Assembly (NCBI GenBank): GCA_016342645.1
Contig: JAEINX010000021.1
Span: forward strand, 1 to 44,097
Reading direction: 5' to 3'
Length of the DNA stretch: 44,097 nucleotides
Source of the DNA: Bacteroidales bacterium
GTDB taxonomy: Bacteria > Bacteroidota > Bacteroidia > Bacteroidales > JAEINX01
Below, piece by piece: positions 7,830 to 16,502 of this stretch. Position 1 is the stretch's first letter. Each line of letters begins with the position of its first letter. The notes below the pieces were generated by a model. It saw only the letters and a list, made by a program, of their open reading frames with translations, was not told the DNA's origin and ran no database searches. Both the position numbers and the translations under genes were made by a program.

Positions 7830-8798
7830 ATGAAAAAAAAATTTATTGTTCTTATAATATTTTTTTTGATTTTTAATAATTATTCGCAATTATTTGCTCA
7901 ATCAAGACATAAAACTACTGCCAAAGAATATATTGAAAAATATAAAGATATTGCCATTAAGGAAATGAAGAAACATAATATTCCTGCAAGCATTACAATT
8001 GCACAGGGAATGCTTGAATCGGGCTTGGGCCAAAGTAAACTGGCAACAAAAGCGAATAATCATTTTGGAATAAAATGTCATAAAGATTGGAATGGAAAAA
8101 CGTTTCGTAAAAATGATGATAAAAGAAGAGAATGTTTTCGAAAATACAATTCAGTAGAGGAATCTTTTTCAGATCATTCAATTTTTTTGAGTCAAAGAAA
8201 CAGATATAAATTTCTTTTTAATTATGAAATTTCCGATTATAAATCGTGGGCACGCGGACTAAGAAAAGCCGGATATTCAACCAATTCACGATACCCGAAA
8301 TTATTGATTGCAATTATTGAAGAACATGAACTTCATAAATTTGATAGCAAAAGACATAAAAATACAAAATCAAAAAAACAAAAGAGTAAGTATTTATCAA
8401 ATAGCAATTTTTCAAAAGAAACAAAATTTGAGTTTGTTTCAATTAACAGTAATAATAGAAAAATTTATAAAAATAATAATGTAAAACTTATTATCGCAGA
8501 ACAAAGTGATACGTATAAGAAAATCGCAGATGAATTCAATATTTATACATATCAACTTTATAAATATAATGATCTGAAAAAAACAAAAAAAATAACTCCG
8601 GGACAAATCATTTATGTTCAGTCAAAAAAGAAAAAGTGTGACATTAAATCTCATCAAGTAAAACAAAATGAAACAATGTACACAATTTCACAATTTTATG
8701 GAATCAAGTTGAACAAACTATATGCTCACAACAATATGATTTATGGTGAAAAAATTAAAGAGGGGCAAATATTATTGCTTGATAAACAAAATAGGTAA
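7830..8798 (+). CDS. Secreted glucosaminidase (GH73) with two LysM domains
   Basis: This predicted peptidoglycan hydrolase has 322 residues. A signal peptide covers residues 1-24 (cleavage near FAQ). Residues 33-172 are a GH73 / FlgJ-type N-acetylglucosaminidase domain with the expected catalytic Glu63 in AQGMLESGLGQSKLA, the NNHFGIKC segment and the AGYSTN motif (147-152). A Lys-rich linker leads to two LysM-like modules (about 219-264 and 274-317), which bind glycan. The ATG at 7830 starts the signal peptide; a TTG at 7815 is also in frame but adds nothing. A shared terminator separates it from the convergent DUF5723 gene. The 236-nt upstream gap shows no perfect promoter match. Confidence 0.9.
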   Translation: MKKKFIVLIIFFLIFNNYSQLFAQSRHKTTAKEYIEKYKDIAIKEMKKHNIPASITIAQGMLESGLGQSKLATKANNHFGIKCHKDWNGKTFRKNDDKRRECFRKYNSVEESFSDHSIFLSQRNRYKFLFNYEISDYKSWARGLRKAGYSTNSRYPKLLIAIIEEHELHKFDSKRHKNTKSKKQKSKYLSNSNFSKETKFEFVSINSNNRKIYKNNNVKLIIAEQSDTYKKIADEFNIYTYQLYKYNDLKKTKKITPGQIIYVQSKKKKCDIKSHQVKQNETMYTISQFYGIKLNKLYAHNNMIYGEKIKEGQILLLDKQNR

Positions 8799-8808
8799 AT
8801 AAAAAAAA

Positions 8809-8833
8809 GCCTGAAAATATTTCAGGCTTTTTT
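8809..8833. terminator. Bidirectional terminator
   Basis: An 8-bp perfect stem (GCCTGAAA / TTTCAGGC, 3-nt loop) at 8809-8827 is flanked by A8 on the left and T6 on the right, so it can end transcripts from both convergent genes. Confidence 0.85.
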
Positions 8834-8836
8834 ATT

Positions 8837-10441
8837 CTAATTATTTTTTGATTCATCTTTCTTTTTCTTCTGACTTTTTTTGTACTCTCGTCTTTGTTGT
8901 TGCAATTGCTTATCCTTCAAACGTTGTTCTTCCTCTATTTTCTTTTGTGCGTCTAATTCTTTTCTTTTCAGATCTTTTTGTTTTTGCTTGTTTGCTTTTC
9001 TTTCGTTTTTGTCAAGAATTTTGTTTTCGTCAATTCTTTCTTTTTTGAGTTTTTTGTCTAATTCTCCTTTTATTTGAAGATCGGGAGTAGATAAAACTGT
9101 TTCTTCTTTATCAAAAATAGCAACATTAAAACCAAGCCTGAAATGTAATTGCCTTGTATCAAAAGGAGCAAACAACCCAATTATATTATTGCTAACAAAA
9201 TATGCTTGTATGGGCCCCATATTAAAAGATAGTCCTAAACCTATATTCGCATAAGTACTATTTATAACAGAATAAGAACCTTTTACATGAATGCTCTTAG
9301 TAAAGCTTCTTGTATAACTTAAGCTAAACGAAGAAGCAAAATGACTACAATAGTTTCTGCCGAAAAATACAAATCCGGCGCTGCTTTTATTATCAATTTT
9401 ATAAGAACCACCAAGAAAGAAATTTGTTGGAAGATTTGTTTTATATGAATCTACAGTTTCTGAAAAATGAAAAATCTCCGTTAAACTATCTTTAAAGATA
9501 CTCCAAATATCAGTTGAATCATTTTGTTCATCTAAATAAATGCCATTAAATTTGTAATTGGCATTATCACTTTTATAATTCTTTACTCTTGATTTCCAAT
9601 TTATGGATCCGATATCAAGAACACTTGCCGAGAGTTTGATTTTTTCATTGAGTGAATAAGTAGCACCCAAATCAAAGGCAAATCCATTATTTTTATTATC
9701 CGAAAAATAATCGGAAAATGTTAATTCCTTTTTATCAAATTGAACTCCTGAAGTATTTATTAAAATATCCGATCTTCCTTCGATTGAATAAAATGTATTT
9801 TCGTCAGGTTTTGTAAAAAACGAAGCATCAAATTTTTCAACATTTACGCTTGCAAATCCTTTCAAATACTTCAGACGAACACCCACCTCAAGCTTCTCAA
9901 AATTAGGTATTGGCATTGAATAACCAACATGGAAGGCAATGTAACTAAGAGTGTTGAAATCGGTATTACTGAAATCAACCAATTTATTTTTAAATCTGGT
10001 ATCGGCATTTCCATACCAAACAAATTCTATTAATTCTTTTGGATATTTGAATTTTAAATCAAAATTATCGTAAGCTCCAACTGTTAAAAAGCCTTTTTTA
10101 GTTTTAAAGCCTACAAATAAAAAATCATTATGAATATTGGTGAGGAAATAATTATTATCATCAAGTTTTGAAATAACATTTCCAATATCTACTTTTAATG
10201 AATCGTCGTGCGATCTTTTAACTAATAGATCATTAATACCAAAAATGCTATTGTGATAAGATGTTGAAATTGATGAAATTCCCGGAAATCCCACAACTAA
10301 TTTATATTTAGGAGTAACAGAAGGATTTGAAAATGATGATTGAGGTATAACATCAAAATCATATAAAAGAATGTTTTGTTGTGCAAAACCAATAGTTGAA
10401 AATAAAACAACTAATATTGAAGTATATAATATCTTTTTCAT
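8837..10441 (-). CDS. DUF5723-family outer-membrane protein with a charged C-terminal tail
   Basis: This 534-residue protein has a signal peptide (cleavage after FAQ, 18-20) and an early segment, DVIPQSSFSNPSVTPKYKL, typical of the DUF5723 family of Bacteroidota envelope proteins. The body alternates short amphipathic strands with loops, consistent with an outer-membrane beta barrel (for example VGYSMPIPNFEKLEVGVRLKYL). The last ~70 residues are very different: almost only Lys, Glu, Arg, Gln and Asp with a coiled-coil pattern (KKLKKERIDENKILDKNER and on). That tail would lie in the periplasm. It is the second gene of an operon with the lipoprotein upstream, only 2 nt apart. The molecular function is unknown. 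Confidence 0.78.
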   Translation of the reverse strand: MKKILYTSILVVLFSTIGFAQQNILLYDFDVIPQSSFSNPSVTPKYKLVVGFPGISSISTSYHNSIFGINDLLVKRSHDDSLKVDIGNVISKLDDNNYFLTNIHNDFLFVGFKTKKGFLTVGAYDNFDLKFKYPKELIEFVWYGNADTRFKNKLVDFSNTDFNTLSYIAFHVGYSMPIPNFEKLEVGVRLKYLKGFASVNVEKFDASFFTKPDENTFYSIEGRSDILINTSGVQFDKKELTFSDYFSDNKNNGFAFDLGATYSLNEKIKLSASVLDIGSINWKSRVKNYKSDNANYKFNGIYLDEQNDSTDIWSIFKDSLTEIFHFSETVDSYKTNLPTNFFLGGSYKIDNKSSAGFVFFGRNYCSHFASSFSLSYTRSFTKSIHVKGSYSVINSTYANIGLGLSFNMGPIQAYFVSNNIIGLFAPFDTRQLHFRLGFNVAIFDKEETVLSTPDLQIKGELDKKLKKERIDENKILDKNERKANKQKQKDLKRKELDAQKKIEEEQRLKDKQLQQQRREYKKSQKKKKDESKNN

Positions 10442-10443
10442 AA

Positions 10444-12597
10444 TTAATCAATTTTAAATTTACCATCAATTGCAATGTAGGCTTTAATATAGTAATTAGT
10501 GTATAATTTAGCAATACCAGATTCATAAGTGCTCATTTTTGAAGTGAATGTTAATTGATTCGCTTTTGAAAATGAATCTAATTGATGATCGTTTAAATCT
10601 ATTGTTAAGCTACAGTTTGTAGTTTCAATTACTTTTCCTACCGCGTTTGTTTTAGCTGCAATTAAACCGCCCTCAACGGAAATTGTATCAAGAGCAACAA
10701 TATTTTCAGGACTGATTGAATCTTTTAACACAAGTAAAAAATCTGCGCTAAAAGGGAAGCCATTAATTGCATTTATTTTCAAGCTTGCCGATTCAACATT
10801 TTTGCTAAAATCATCACCAAGGTTAACATCAACAGTTTCATAAATTTCCAAGTCGCTTGTTTCGAGGCTAAGTGGAAGCTTCATATCAACTCCAAGAGTA
10901 AATTTATCCGAAATATTTGCAAAATTATAAACAGGTGTTCCAATTGGTGTATTTGTTAAGCCGGCACCTGAATAAGTAATTCCTTTAGGTGGTAATGCAA
11001 GAAAATCTTGAATTTTTGAATTTTCTTTATTAATTATAAACGAGCTTAAAATAATTTCACCGGGGATTTTAGGATATTCAAATCGAATAGTATCTTCACC
11101 ATCAATCAGAATATCTATATTTTGTTCTTTACCGGTTTTTGATTTTCCTGTCATATTCAGGTTAACAGCAATTGGTACACCAATTGAATTAGAATAATTT
11201 AAACTTATTTCAGGATCACTAAATATTAAACCTCCCGAAATTTGATCTAAAAAGTCAATATTAAGATCCAATGAATCAAGATCAACTTCAAATAATTGGT
11301 TACCAAAATATCCATCAACAAATGAAAAATCAATATTATCTAAAGAATAAATCATTTCTACATATTCATTTTGATCAAATTCAACCAAATTTTCACCTGT
11401 AGGTTGCGATGTTACTTCATAAGCAATATGAACGGCATTATATGGCTTCAGAGGATCGGTTGTTAAATCGAACTCAACGCCATCAAGATTCCATGTATCA
11501 TTTACAGTTCCGAGAGGTGGAATTGTAATATTTCGAGGTGTAACCGGATTCCCATCAATAGTTGCATCCGGCAACATAAGTTTTAAATCAATTGTAGTCT
11601 TTATTGTGGAATTTATTTCATAGATCAGGTTTACTTTTGATAGTGTAATATGTTGTAATTCTGAACCGCTTGGAACATCAAAACCTATTGTTGTATCATT
11701 ATTATAAATTGGTTTTGATTGGTAAGGTATTTTTGCAAAACCGCTGGTTGCTTTAATGTTGCTGGTTGTTGCTTCAACATAAAAATTATCAATATTTACC
11801 TCGACTAAAACAAACTTTGAAGGGTCAGGGATACTATCAGGTGGAGGATTTGGATTAGCCATTAGCCCGCTACCGGGAGAAGTAAAATCAGATATTCTTG
11901 CCCGAAGGGAATTCGACATTTCAACACCGGCAAGAGATATTGAATCTTTTACAGTTGCCATTGAATCAATTTGTGGTATTAAAATAGTGCCAATATCTAT
12001 ACTGTTTATTATATCTTCAATAACAATATTGATATTTTGGAACGGAACTCTTATATTATTTGTAATTGAAAGCACTAAATAACCTTCTGATAATACTACA
12101 CTTGAAAAATTATTAAATTCCGGAAGGTTAACCAACACAGGTTGTGACGGAGGATCAGTTGCAGGGAAAAAATCAACTGTTCCATCATGTGCAAGAATTG
12201 AATCTCGCTGATGAGATGGAATATTTTGAATCATATCATATAAAACCACCTGTTCATTTATTGAAACATTATCTATTTCAACTTTCCCAAGATCAAAATG
12301 TTCAACTACTTCTTCTTGTTCGGGGATCTCAATAATTTCATCTACACCAATTGAAAATAATGAGTCGTCACTATAAACAATTTTAATAGAACTGTCAGAA
12401 TTATAAATTAAATTTGAATCCTGTTCGAGTAAGTGGCCTAAGGTAAGATTTGTATTTAGTAAAGGAACCGACATTGTGGGATTCAATGTTGGGGTTACTA
12501 TTTTATTCAAATCCTTCTTACATGACTGAAATGCCATTAACAGCATAAACAGAATGATAAATATCGAAAATATCGATTTTGTAAATTTTCTCATCAT
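10444..12597 (-). CDS. Large predicted lipoprotein of unknown function
   Basis: The 717-residue protein begins with a lipoprotein signal: a hydrophobic stretch ending in AFQSC with Cys26 as the lipidated residue. The rest is rich in Asp, Ile and Ser and looks all-beta, with repeated segments built like VEVNIDNFYVEAT and VDLDSLDLNIDFLDQ. I see no catalytic motif and do not recognise a named domain. It is transcribed first in a two-gene operon with the DUF5723 protein from a near-consensus promoter at 12633-12663. The pairing suggests an outer-membrane barrel working with an attached lipoprotein, but that is inference. Confidence 0.7.
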   Translation of the reverse strand: MMRKFTKSIFSIFIILFMLLMAFQSCKKDLNKIVTPTLNPTMSVPLLNTNLTLGHLLEQDSNLIYNSDSSIKIVYSDDSLFSIGVDEIIEIPEQEEVVEHFDLGKVEIDNVSINEQVVLYDMIQNIPSHQRDSILAHDGTVDFFPATDPPSQPVLVNLPEFNNFSSVVLSEGYLVLSITNNIRVPFQNINIVIEDIINSIDIGTILIPQIDSMATVKDSISLAGVEMSNSLRARISDFTSPGSGLMANPNPPPDSIPDPSKFVLVEVNIDNFYVEATTSNIKATSGFAKIPYQSKPIYNNDTTIGFDVPSGSELQHITLSKVNLIYEINSTIKTTIDLKLMLPDATIDGNPVTPRNITIPPLGTVNDTWNLDGVEFDLTTDPLKPYNAVHIAYEVTSQPTGENLVEFDQNEYVEMIYSLDNIDFSFVDGYFGNQLFEVDLDSLDLNIDFLDQISGGLIFSDPEISLNYSNSIGVPIAVNLNMTGKSKTGKEQNIDILIDGEDTIRFEYPKIPGEIILSSFIINKENSKIQDFLALPPKGITYSGAGLTNTPIGTPVYNFANISDKFTLGVDMKLPLSLETSDLEIYETVDVNLGDDFSKNVESASLKINAINGFPFSADFLLVLKDSISPENIVALDTISVEGGLIAAKTNAVGKVIETTNCSLTIDLNDHQLDSFSKANQLTFTSKMSTYESGIAKLYTNYYIKAYIAIDGKFKID

Positions 12598-12632
12598 AAA
12601 ATTATTTTAGTTAATTAATAGTTTTCATATTA

Positions 12633-12663
12633 CAAAAATATAATATTTTTTACTTTAGTCAAA
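12633..12663 (-). promoter_or_regulatory. Promoter of the lipoprotein-DUF5723 operon
   Basis: Read on the minus strand, TTTG (12660-12663) is followed by exactly 19 nt and then TATTTTTG (12633-12640), a full match to the Bacteroidota consensus TTTG-N19-TAnnTTTG. The start codon is 35 nt downstream. Confidence 0.8.
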
Positions 12664-12675
12664 AAAAACGTCTTT

Positions 12676-14979
12676 TTATTTTTCAATGTTTTGATAAATC
12701 AAAACATCTGAATTATTCATATTAATTAAGTAGCCTTCATTAGGAATAATATTACCAATTCCATTAACCCAGTTTGGGCCGATTTTCACTATCATTAATC
12801 CATCTGAATTCCTTATAAAGTTTAAATTATCGTTTAAAATTGTTTCAAAGGCGCCTAAGGCATTAGTTGGTGTGTTAAGTAAACAGCTAATAATTTGATA
12901 GCCTAAATTTAATTCTATAGGGGTTTGGGGATCAATAATTTCACCTTCAATATGTAAAACTTCCAGGTTGTTCATTTTAAATAAATATCCTTCGGTGAGT
13001 ATCCAGTCACCAATTCCATTTACCCAAACGGGGCCTATTTTCCTAAACATTTGTCCATCCGAATTTCGAACAAAATCAAGGTTATCGTTTAAAATTTCAT
13101 CAAGTACGATTATCATATCAGGATTTTCGGGTAATAAATAAGATGAAACAAATTGGTATCCGTTAGCAAGTTCAATAGTTTGAGTAATTGTTACTGAGTT
13201 TACAAAAATCTCAATCAAGCTATTTGCAGTATTTTCCTCCGAATCGGTTACGGTAAGTGTGTAAATAGTTGTGTTTTCAGGGGAGGCAATAGGGTTTTGA
13301 ATACTTGGGTTGCTTAAGCCTTCGACAGGCAGCCATTGAAAACTATAAGGTTGTGCTCCACCATAAGCAAAAGAATTCAAGCTAACTGCATCACCTGATG
13401 AAATTGTGTCGTTTTCGCCTGCATTTGCCATAAGCTGTTTATAAACAAGATAATTGCCTTCAAGAAATCTTTCTTTTGCAGGAATTGTCCCTGAATTTAA
13501 AGCATTTGGAATTCCAATTGTCGGGAGTTCGGAAGCGACATTCCAAAATTCAGGGGTAGCGTTTAAATAATATGAGGTATCTGGTAAATAATTAGTGTTT
13601 GGAGGCAAAATTTCTCCATCAATATTATTTCCATGAGCAAAATGATTTGTACCGGTTAAAATATAATAAAGTCCGTAGAAAAGTTCAATGAAAAAATTAT
13701 AACCACCTTCTGTAACTTCGTTTCCTACAAAGTTTTGATCATTAGTTGGAGCACCTTCGGGCGGTGTCATAATTATTCCATACCAATCAATTCTGTTTCT
13801 GAAAAAAGTATTAAATGGTCCTGCAGGCCCCCAATAATGATCAATTATTAGGTTTTGAACAATATTTCCTTCAAAGAGATTTGAAAACGGATAATGCCCA
13901 TGCAATGAAATATCCCCGGAAAAATCATTTATTGGTTCTGAGCGAATCGGTTCAATTGAATAATTATATGAAAAAACATTTCCGTTTGCTCCGGTTTTCA
14001 CCATCATGGCATGACGCAAATGTTTAAAAATATTATTTTCAATTAAACAATCGCCGCAATGGTGGTTTAAAGTTACTCCATATCCGTGAGTTCCTACTCC
14101 GTCATATAAAAAAGCGTCATGAATAAAACAACCACTGATTTCAATTCCCATACTTGTTGTGATATAAATGTGACTTCCGGCACTTACATCACTTTCAACT
14201 CCGCTAACCCAACAATTATTTGAATACCCCAAATAAATGTTATAGCCGTTTCCTTCTCCGGGATTATCTTCTCTGACAATTTTTAAACATTCAATTCCAA
14301 CATTTGATCGTGGATTAATTTTTCGGATTTCCGGATTTAATCCTGCCTCATAATCAATTCTTAAAGCTTCCTCTATTTCGATTTCGTTACCGGAAATATT
14401 AATAATTTTTACAATTTGGCCTACAGAATAGTCGCCCCAGCTTATTGGGTTTGAATCCCATGAACCGTTTTCCTCTCTGATTTCAGCAAAATCACCAATC
14501 GAAAAAACAGAGGCATCAGTTATTGTAATTAAATTCGATCCTTTCAAATAATTTGAAATAATGGGCTGAAAATCACCTGATACACTTCCTGAAACAGAGA
14601 TACAACTTGCAGAAACACCACCGAGATTAAAGCTTAAAGTTGTAAACTCAGGCATTTCACCTCTTAAAATAACATTATCAGGTAGAGATAAAGTTGACTG
14701 AACTAAATAATTTCCCTGAGGGAAAAAAACAACTCCCTCTATTCCGTTTAAGGCATTGATTGCATCAATAATCGCTTGATAATCGTTAGTAGTTCCATTG
14801 CCTAAGGCTCCAAAATCCATTACATTCAAAACAAGGGAAGGATTAGGAATCTCACCCGAATATCCGGTATTTGTCCAATTAACCCTTTTAGATTCAGGGA
14901 TTATCTGTGCTTGAACACTGGCTGAAATGGCAATGGTTATTATTAATATTATAAATTTCCGTATTTCTATAGTTTTCAT
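12676..14979 (-). CDS. Secreted right-handed beta-helix (pectate-lyase-superfamily) protein with PKD-like and tandem C-terminal modules
   Basis: The 767 residues start with a signal peptide (cleavage after VQAQ). Residues ~50-510 form a beta-helix: the opening VMDFGALGNGTTNDYQAI is the hallmark of the pectate lyase superfamily / Pfam Pectate_lyase_3 group, and later turns read like CLIENNIFKHLRHAMMVKTG. Residues ~530-595 are a PKD/Ig-like domain (ANAGENDTISSGD ... YTLTVTDSEENTA). The C-terminus has two copies of an unassigned ~75-residue module (603-680 and 688-767) that also occurs twice in the protein at 22823-24067. It probably acts on, or binds, a polysaccharide outside the cell; the substrate is not visible. 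No standard T9SS sorting domain is seen at the end. Confidence 0.82.
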   Translation of the reverse strand: MKTIEIRKFIILIITIAISASVQAQIIPESKRVNWTNTGYSGEIPNPSLVLNVMDFGALGNGTTNDYQAIIDAINALNGIEGVVFFPQGNYLVQSTLSLPDNVILRGEMPEFTTLSFNLGGVSASCISVSGSVSGDFQPIISNYLKGSNLITITDASVFSIGDFAEIREENGSWDSNPISWGDYSVGQIVKIINISGNEIEIEEALRIDYEAGLNPEIRKINPRSNVGIECLKIVREDNPGEGNGYNIYLGYSNNCWVSGVESDVSAGSHIYITTSMGIEISGCFIHDAFLYDGVGTHGYGVTLNHHCGDCLIENNIFKHLRHAMMVKTGANGNVFSYNYSIEPIRSEPINDFSGDISLHGHYPFSNLFEGNIVQNLIIDHYWGPAGPFNTFFRNRIDWYGIIMTPPEGAPTNDQNFVGNEVTEGGYNFFIELFYGLYYILTGTNHFAHGNNIDGEILPPNTNYLPDTSYYLNATPEFWNVASELPTIGIPNALNSGTIPAKERFLEGNYLVYKQLMANAGENDTISSGDAVSLNSFAYGGAQPYSFQWLPVEGLSNPSIQNPIASPENTTIYTLTVTDSEENTANSLIEIFVNSVTITQTIELANGYQFVSSYLLPENPDMIIVLDEILNDNLDFVRNSDGQMFRKIGPVWVNGIGDWILTEGYLFKMNNLEVLHIEGEIIDPQTPIELNLGYQIISCLLNTPTNALGAFETILNDNLNFIRNSDGLMIVKIGPNWVNGIGNIIPNEGYLINMNNSDVLIYQNIEK
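12679..13173 (-). repeat. Tandem pair of the RNSxGxM-KIGPNWVNGIG module
   Basis: Copy 1 covers about 12940-13173 and copy 2 about 12679-12918. Shared positions are a GYQ(F/I) start, an IL-NDNL-F block, RNSDG(Q/L)M, KIGP-WVNGIG and EGYL--MNN. The nucleotide sequence around the KIGP-WVNGIG segment is still clearly similar between the copies and to the pair at 23474-23959. Confidence 0.85.
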
Positions 14980-15365
14980 TACAATAGTTTTAAGTTAGCA
15001 TAATACTTTTCCGTAATATTCAAATTTCGTTGCAATATACGACAATTATGCACAAAAGGCAATACAAGTTTCAAAAAGTTAATCAATAATTTTTTTTCAG
15101 CAGATGAAAAACATTATACTAATAGTTCGTTATTAAATTTTTAAAGCGATTTAAATTCAATTTCATTATCATTGGAAAAAGAATAATGAAAATATTATTC
15201 ATTTCAAAATTCGATTAAGGTTTTATAATTAATCGTTTATATAACCACTAAAGCAAATATGTTAATATATAGTTTTAAAAGTATTTGGAAATATAATGAA
15301 ATGTTATATTTTTGTCAAAAAAAAATATTTAAAGATTTTATTAACGAGTTACAATATAAAAAGAT
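14980..15365. other. Intergenic region between divergent genes
   Basis: These 386 AT-rich bases lie between the beta-helix gene (minus) and dsrC (plus). They hold the dsrC promoter at 15284-15314. On the minus strand a weaker element, TATATTGC about 50 nt before the beta-helix gene, is possible but not a full match. I see no small gene, RNA or repeat here. Confidence 0.6.
15284..15314 (+). promoter_or_regulatory. Promoter of dsrC
   Basis: TTTG (15284-15287), a 19-nt spacer and TATTTTTG (15307-15314) form a perfect Bacteroidota housekeeping promoter. The start codon lies 51 nt downstream of the -7 box. Confidence 0.82.
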
Positions 15366-15683
15366 ATGCCAGAAATAGATATTAATGGGAAGAAATTTGA
15401 AGTTGATGGAGACGGTTTCCTTCAGAAACCTGAAATATGGAATGAAGAAGTAGCAATTTTATTTGCAAATAGTGATGGTACAGGTGAGCTCAATGAAAAA
15501 CATTGGGCCGTTGTAAACTATATCAGATCACATTGGTTGGAAAATGATATGGCCCCTATGGTTAGAAATATTTGTAAAAATACGGGTTTGAGATTACGCG
15601 AAATTTATCAACTTTTTCCATTAGGTCCTGCCAGGGGTGCTTGTAGAATTGCCGGACTTCCAAAACCTGATGGTTGCGTTTAA
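15366..15683 (+). CDS. dsrC: DsrC/TusE-family sulfur carrier with both C-terminal cysteines
   Basis: This 105-residue protein matches DsrC/TusE along its whole length: EIDINGKKFEVDGDGFLQ, the acidic W-NEEVA segment, NYIRSHWLEND and the arm RGACRIAGLPKPDGCV. Two cysteines are present in the flexible arm, Cys93 and the penultimate Cys104, eleven residues apart, as in true DsrC; TusE proteins of tRNA thiolation usually keep only the last one. In sulfate reducers DsrC receives sulfur from DsrAB as a trisulfide that the DsrMK membrane complex then reduces. Here DsrMK-like genes follow, but no dsrAB, tusBCD or tusA is in the window. The sulfur donor is therefore unknown. Confidence 0.93.
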   Translation: MPEIDINGKKFEVDGDGFLQKPEIWNEEVAILFANSDGTGELNEKHWAVVNYIRSHWLENDMAPMVRNICKNTGLRLREIYQLFPLGPARGACRIAGLPKPDGCV

Positions 15684-15870
15684 AATAAAAAATGGTTAAA
15701 TTGTTGATATGGAGCAAAAGAATTTAAAAATTGTGTAATCTAATCGCAATTACTCAAATAAAAAATTAGCAATTTATTCATTTGACAATATAACAATTTT
15801 AGCATAATAATTTAACTTAGAGTGCAAATGCTTACAAGTATTTATTGATTGTTTTTTAAAATTTATTCAA

Positions 15871-16500
15871 ATGTTTACAATTTATCATTGGATTTTTCTT
15901 GCAGGGTTTGCAATATGCTTAATCTCTTGCCTTGTCCAATTTTTTAAAGTCATTTTATCCGGTTTACCAAAAGATTTTTCTCACCCTCTTGGCAAAACCT
16001 TGCCGGCAATATTTTATTCATTTACGGGTGCAATGTCACCAACAAAAAAGGAAACCGCTTATCTTCATCTACCAACTTATACTGCCGGAATAATTTTTCA
16101 TATCGGTACTTTTTGGGGACTTTTTTATTTAATTGTTTTATTTTTCAATATTCAATTACCTGAATGGTTAGGATATTCTTCAACAGTACTATTAATTATC
16201 TCAGCAATTTGCGGTTTATCAATTTTAATAAAAAGAAGAATAGTATCAAAATTAAGAAACCTTTCAAATCCAGATGATTATATTAGTAATATTCTTGTAA
16301 CCGGTTTTCAAATTTTATTGGCAGTTACTATTTTGAATAATCAAATCCTTACTGTTTTACTTATCTATTCGACCGTGTTATTTCTTTATTTGCCTATTGG
16401 GAAGCTTCGACACACGATTTATTTTTTTACATCACGAATTCATCTTGGTTTCTTTTACGGGTGGCGAGGAGTATGGCCAATCCGAAAACATAATACTTAA
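15871..16500 (+). CDS. DsrM-like cytochrome b membrane subunit (NarI-type fold)
   Basis: The 209 residues contain about five transmembrane helices (near 5-28, 68-92, 100-120, 138-158, 160-178), and the short C-terminal part ends in a basic stretch. Four histidines are placed as haem b ligands, two near one helix (His66 and His77, LHLPTYTAGIIFHIGTF) and two near the other end (His181 and His191), reminiscent of NarI/DsrM subunits. Such proteins move electrons between the quinone pool and a partner enzyme. The partner is the Fe-S protein that starts 2 nt later. It is shorter than a typical DsrM of sulfate reducers, so an automatic annotation might read nitrate reductase gamma subunit; no NarG/NarH is present. 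Confidence 0.8.
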   Translation: MFTIYHWIFLAGFAICLISCLVQFFKVILSGLPKDFSHPLGKTLPAIFYSFTGAMSPTKKETAYLHLPTYTAGIIFHIGTFWGLFYLIVLFFNIQLPEWLGYSSTVLLIISAICGLSILIKRRIVSKLRNLSNPDDYISNILVTGFQILLAVTILNNQILTVLLIYSTVLFLYLPIGKLRHTIYFFTSRIHLGFFYGWRGVWPIRKHNT

Positions 16501-16502
16501 AA

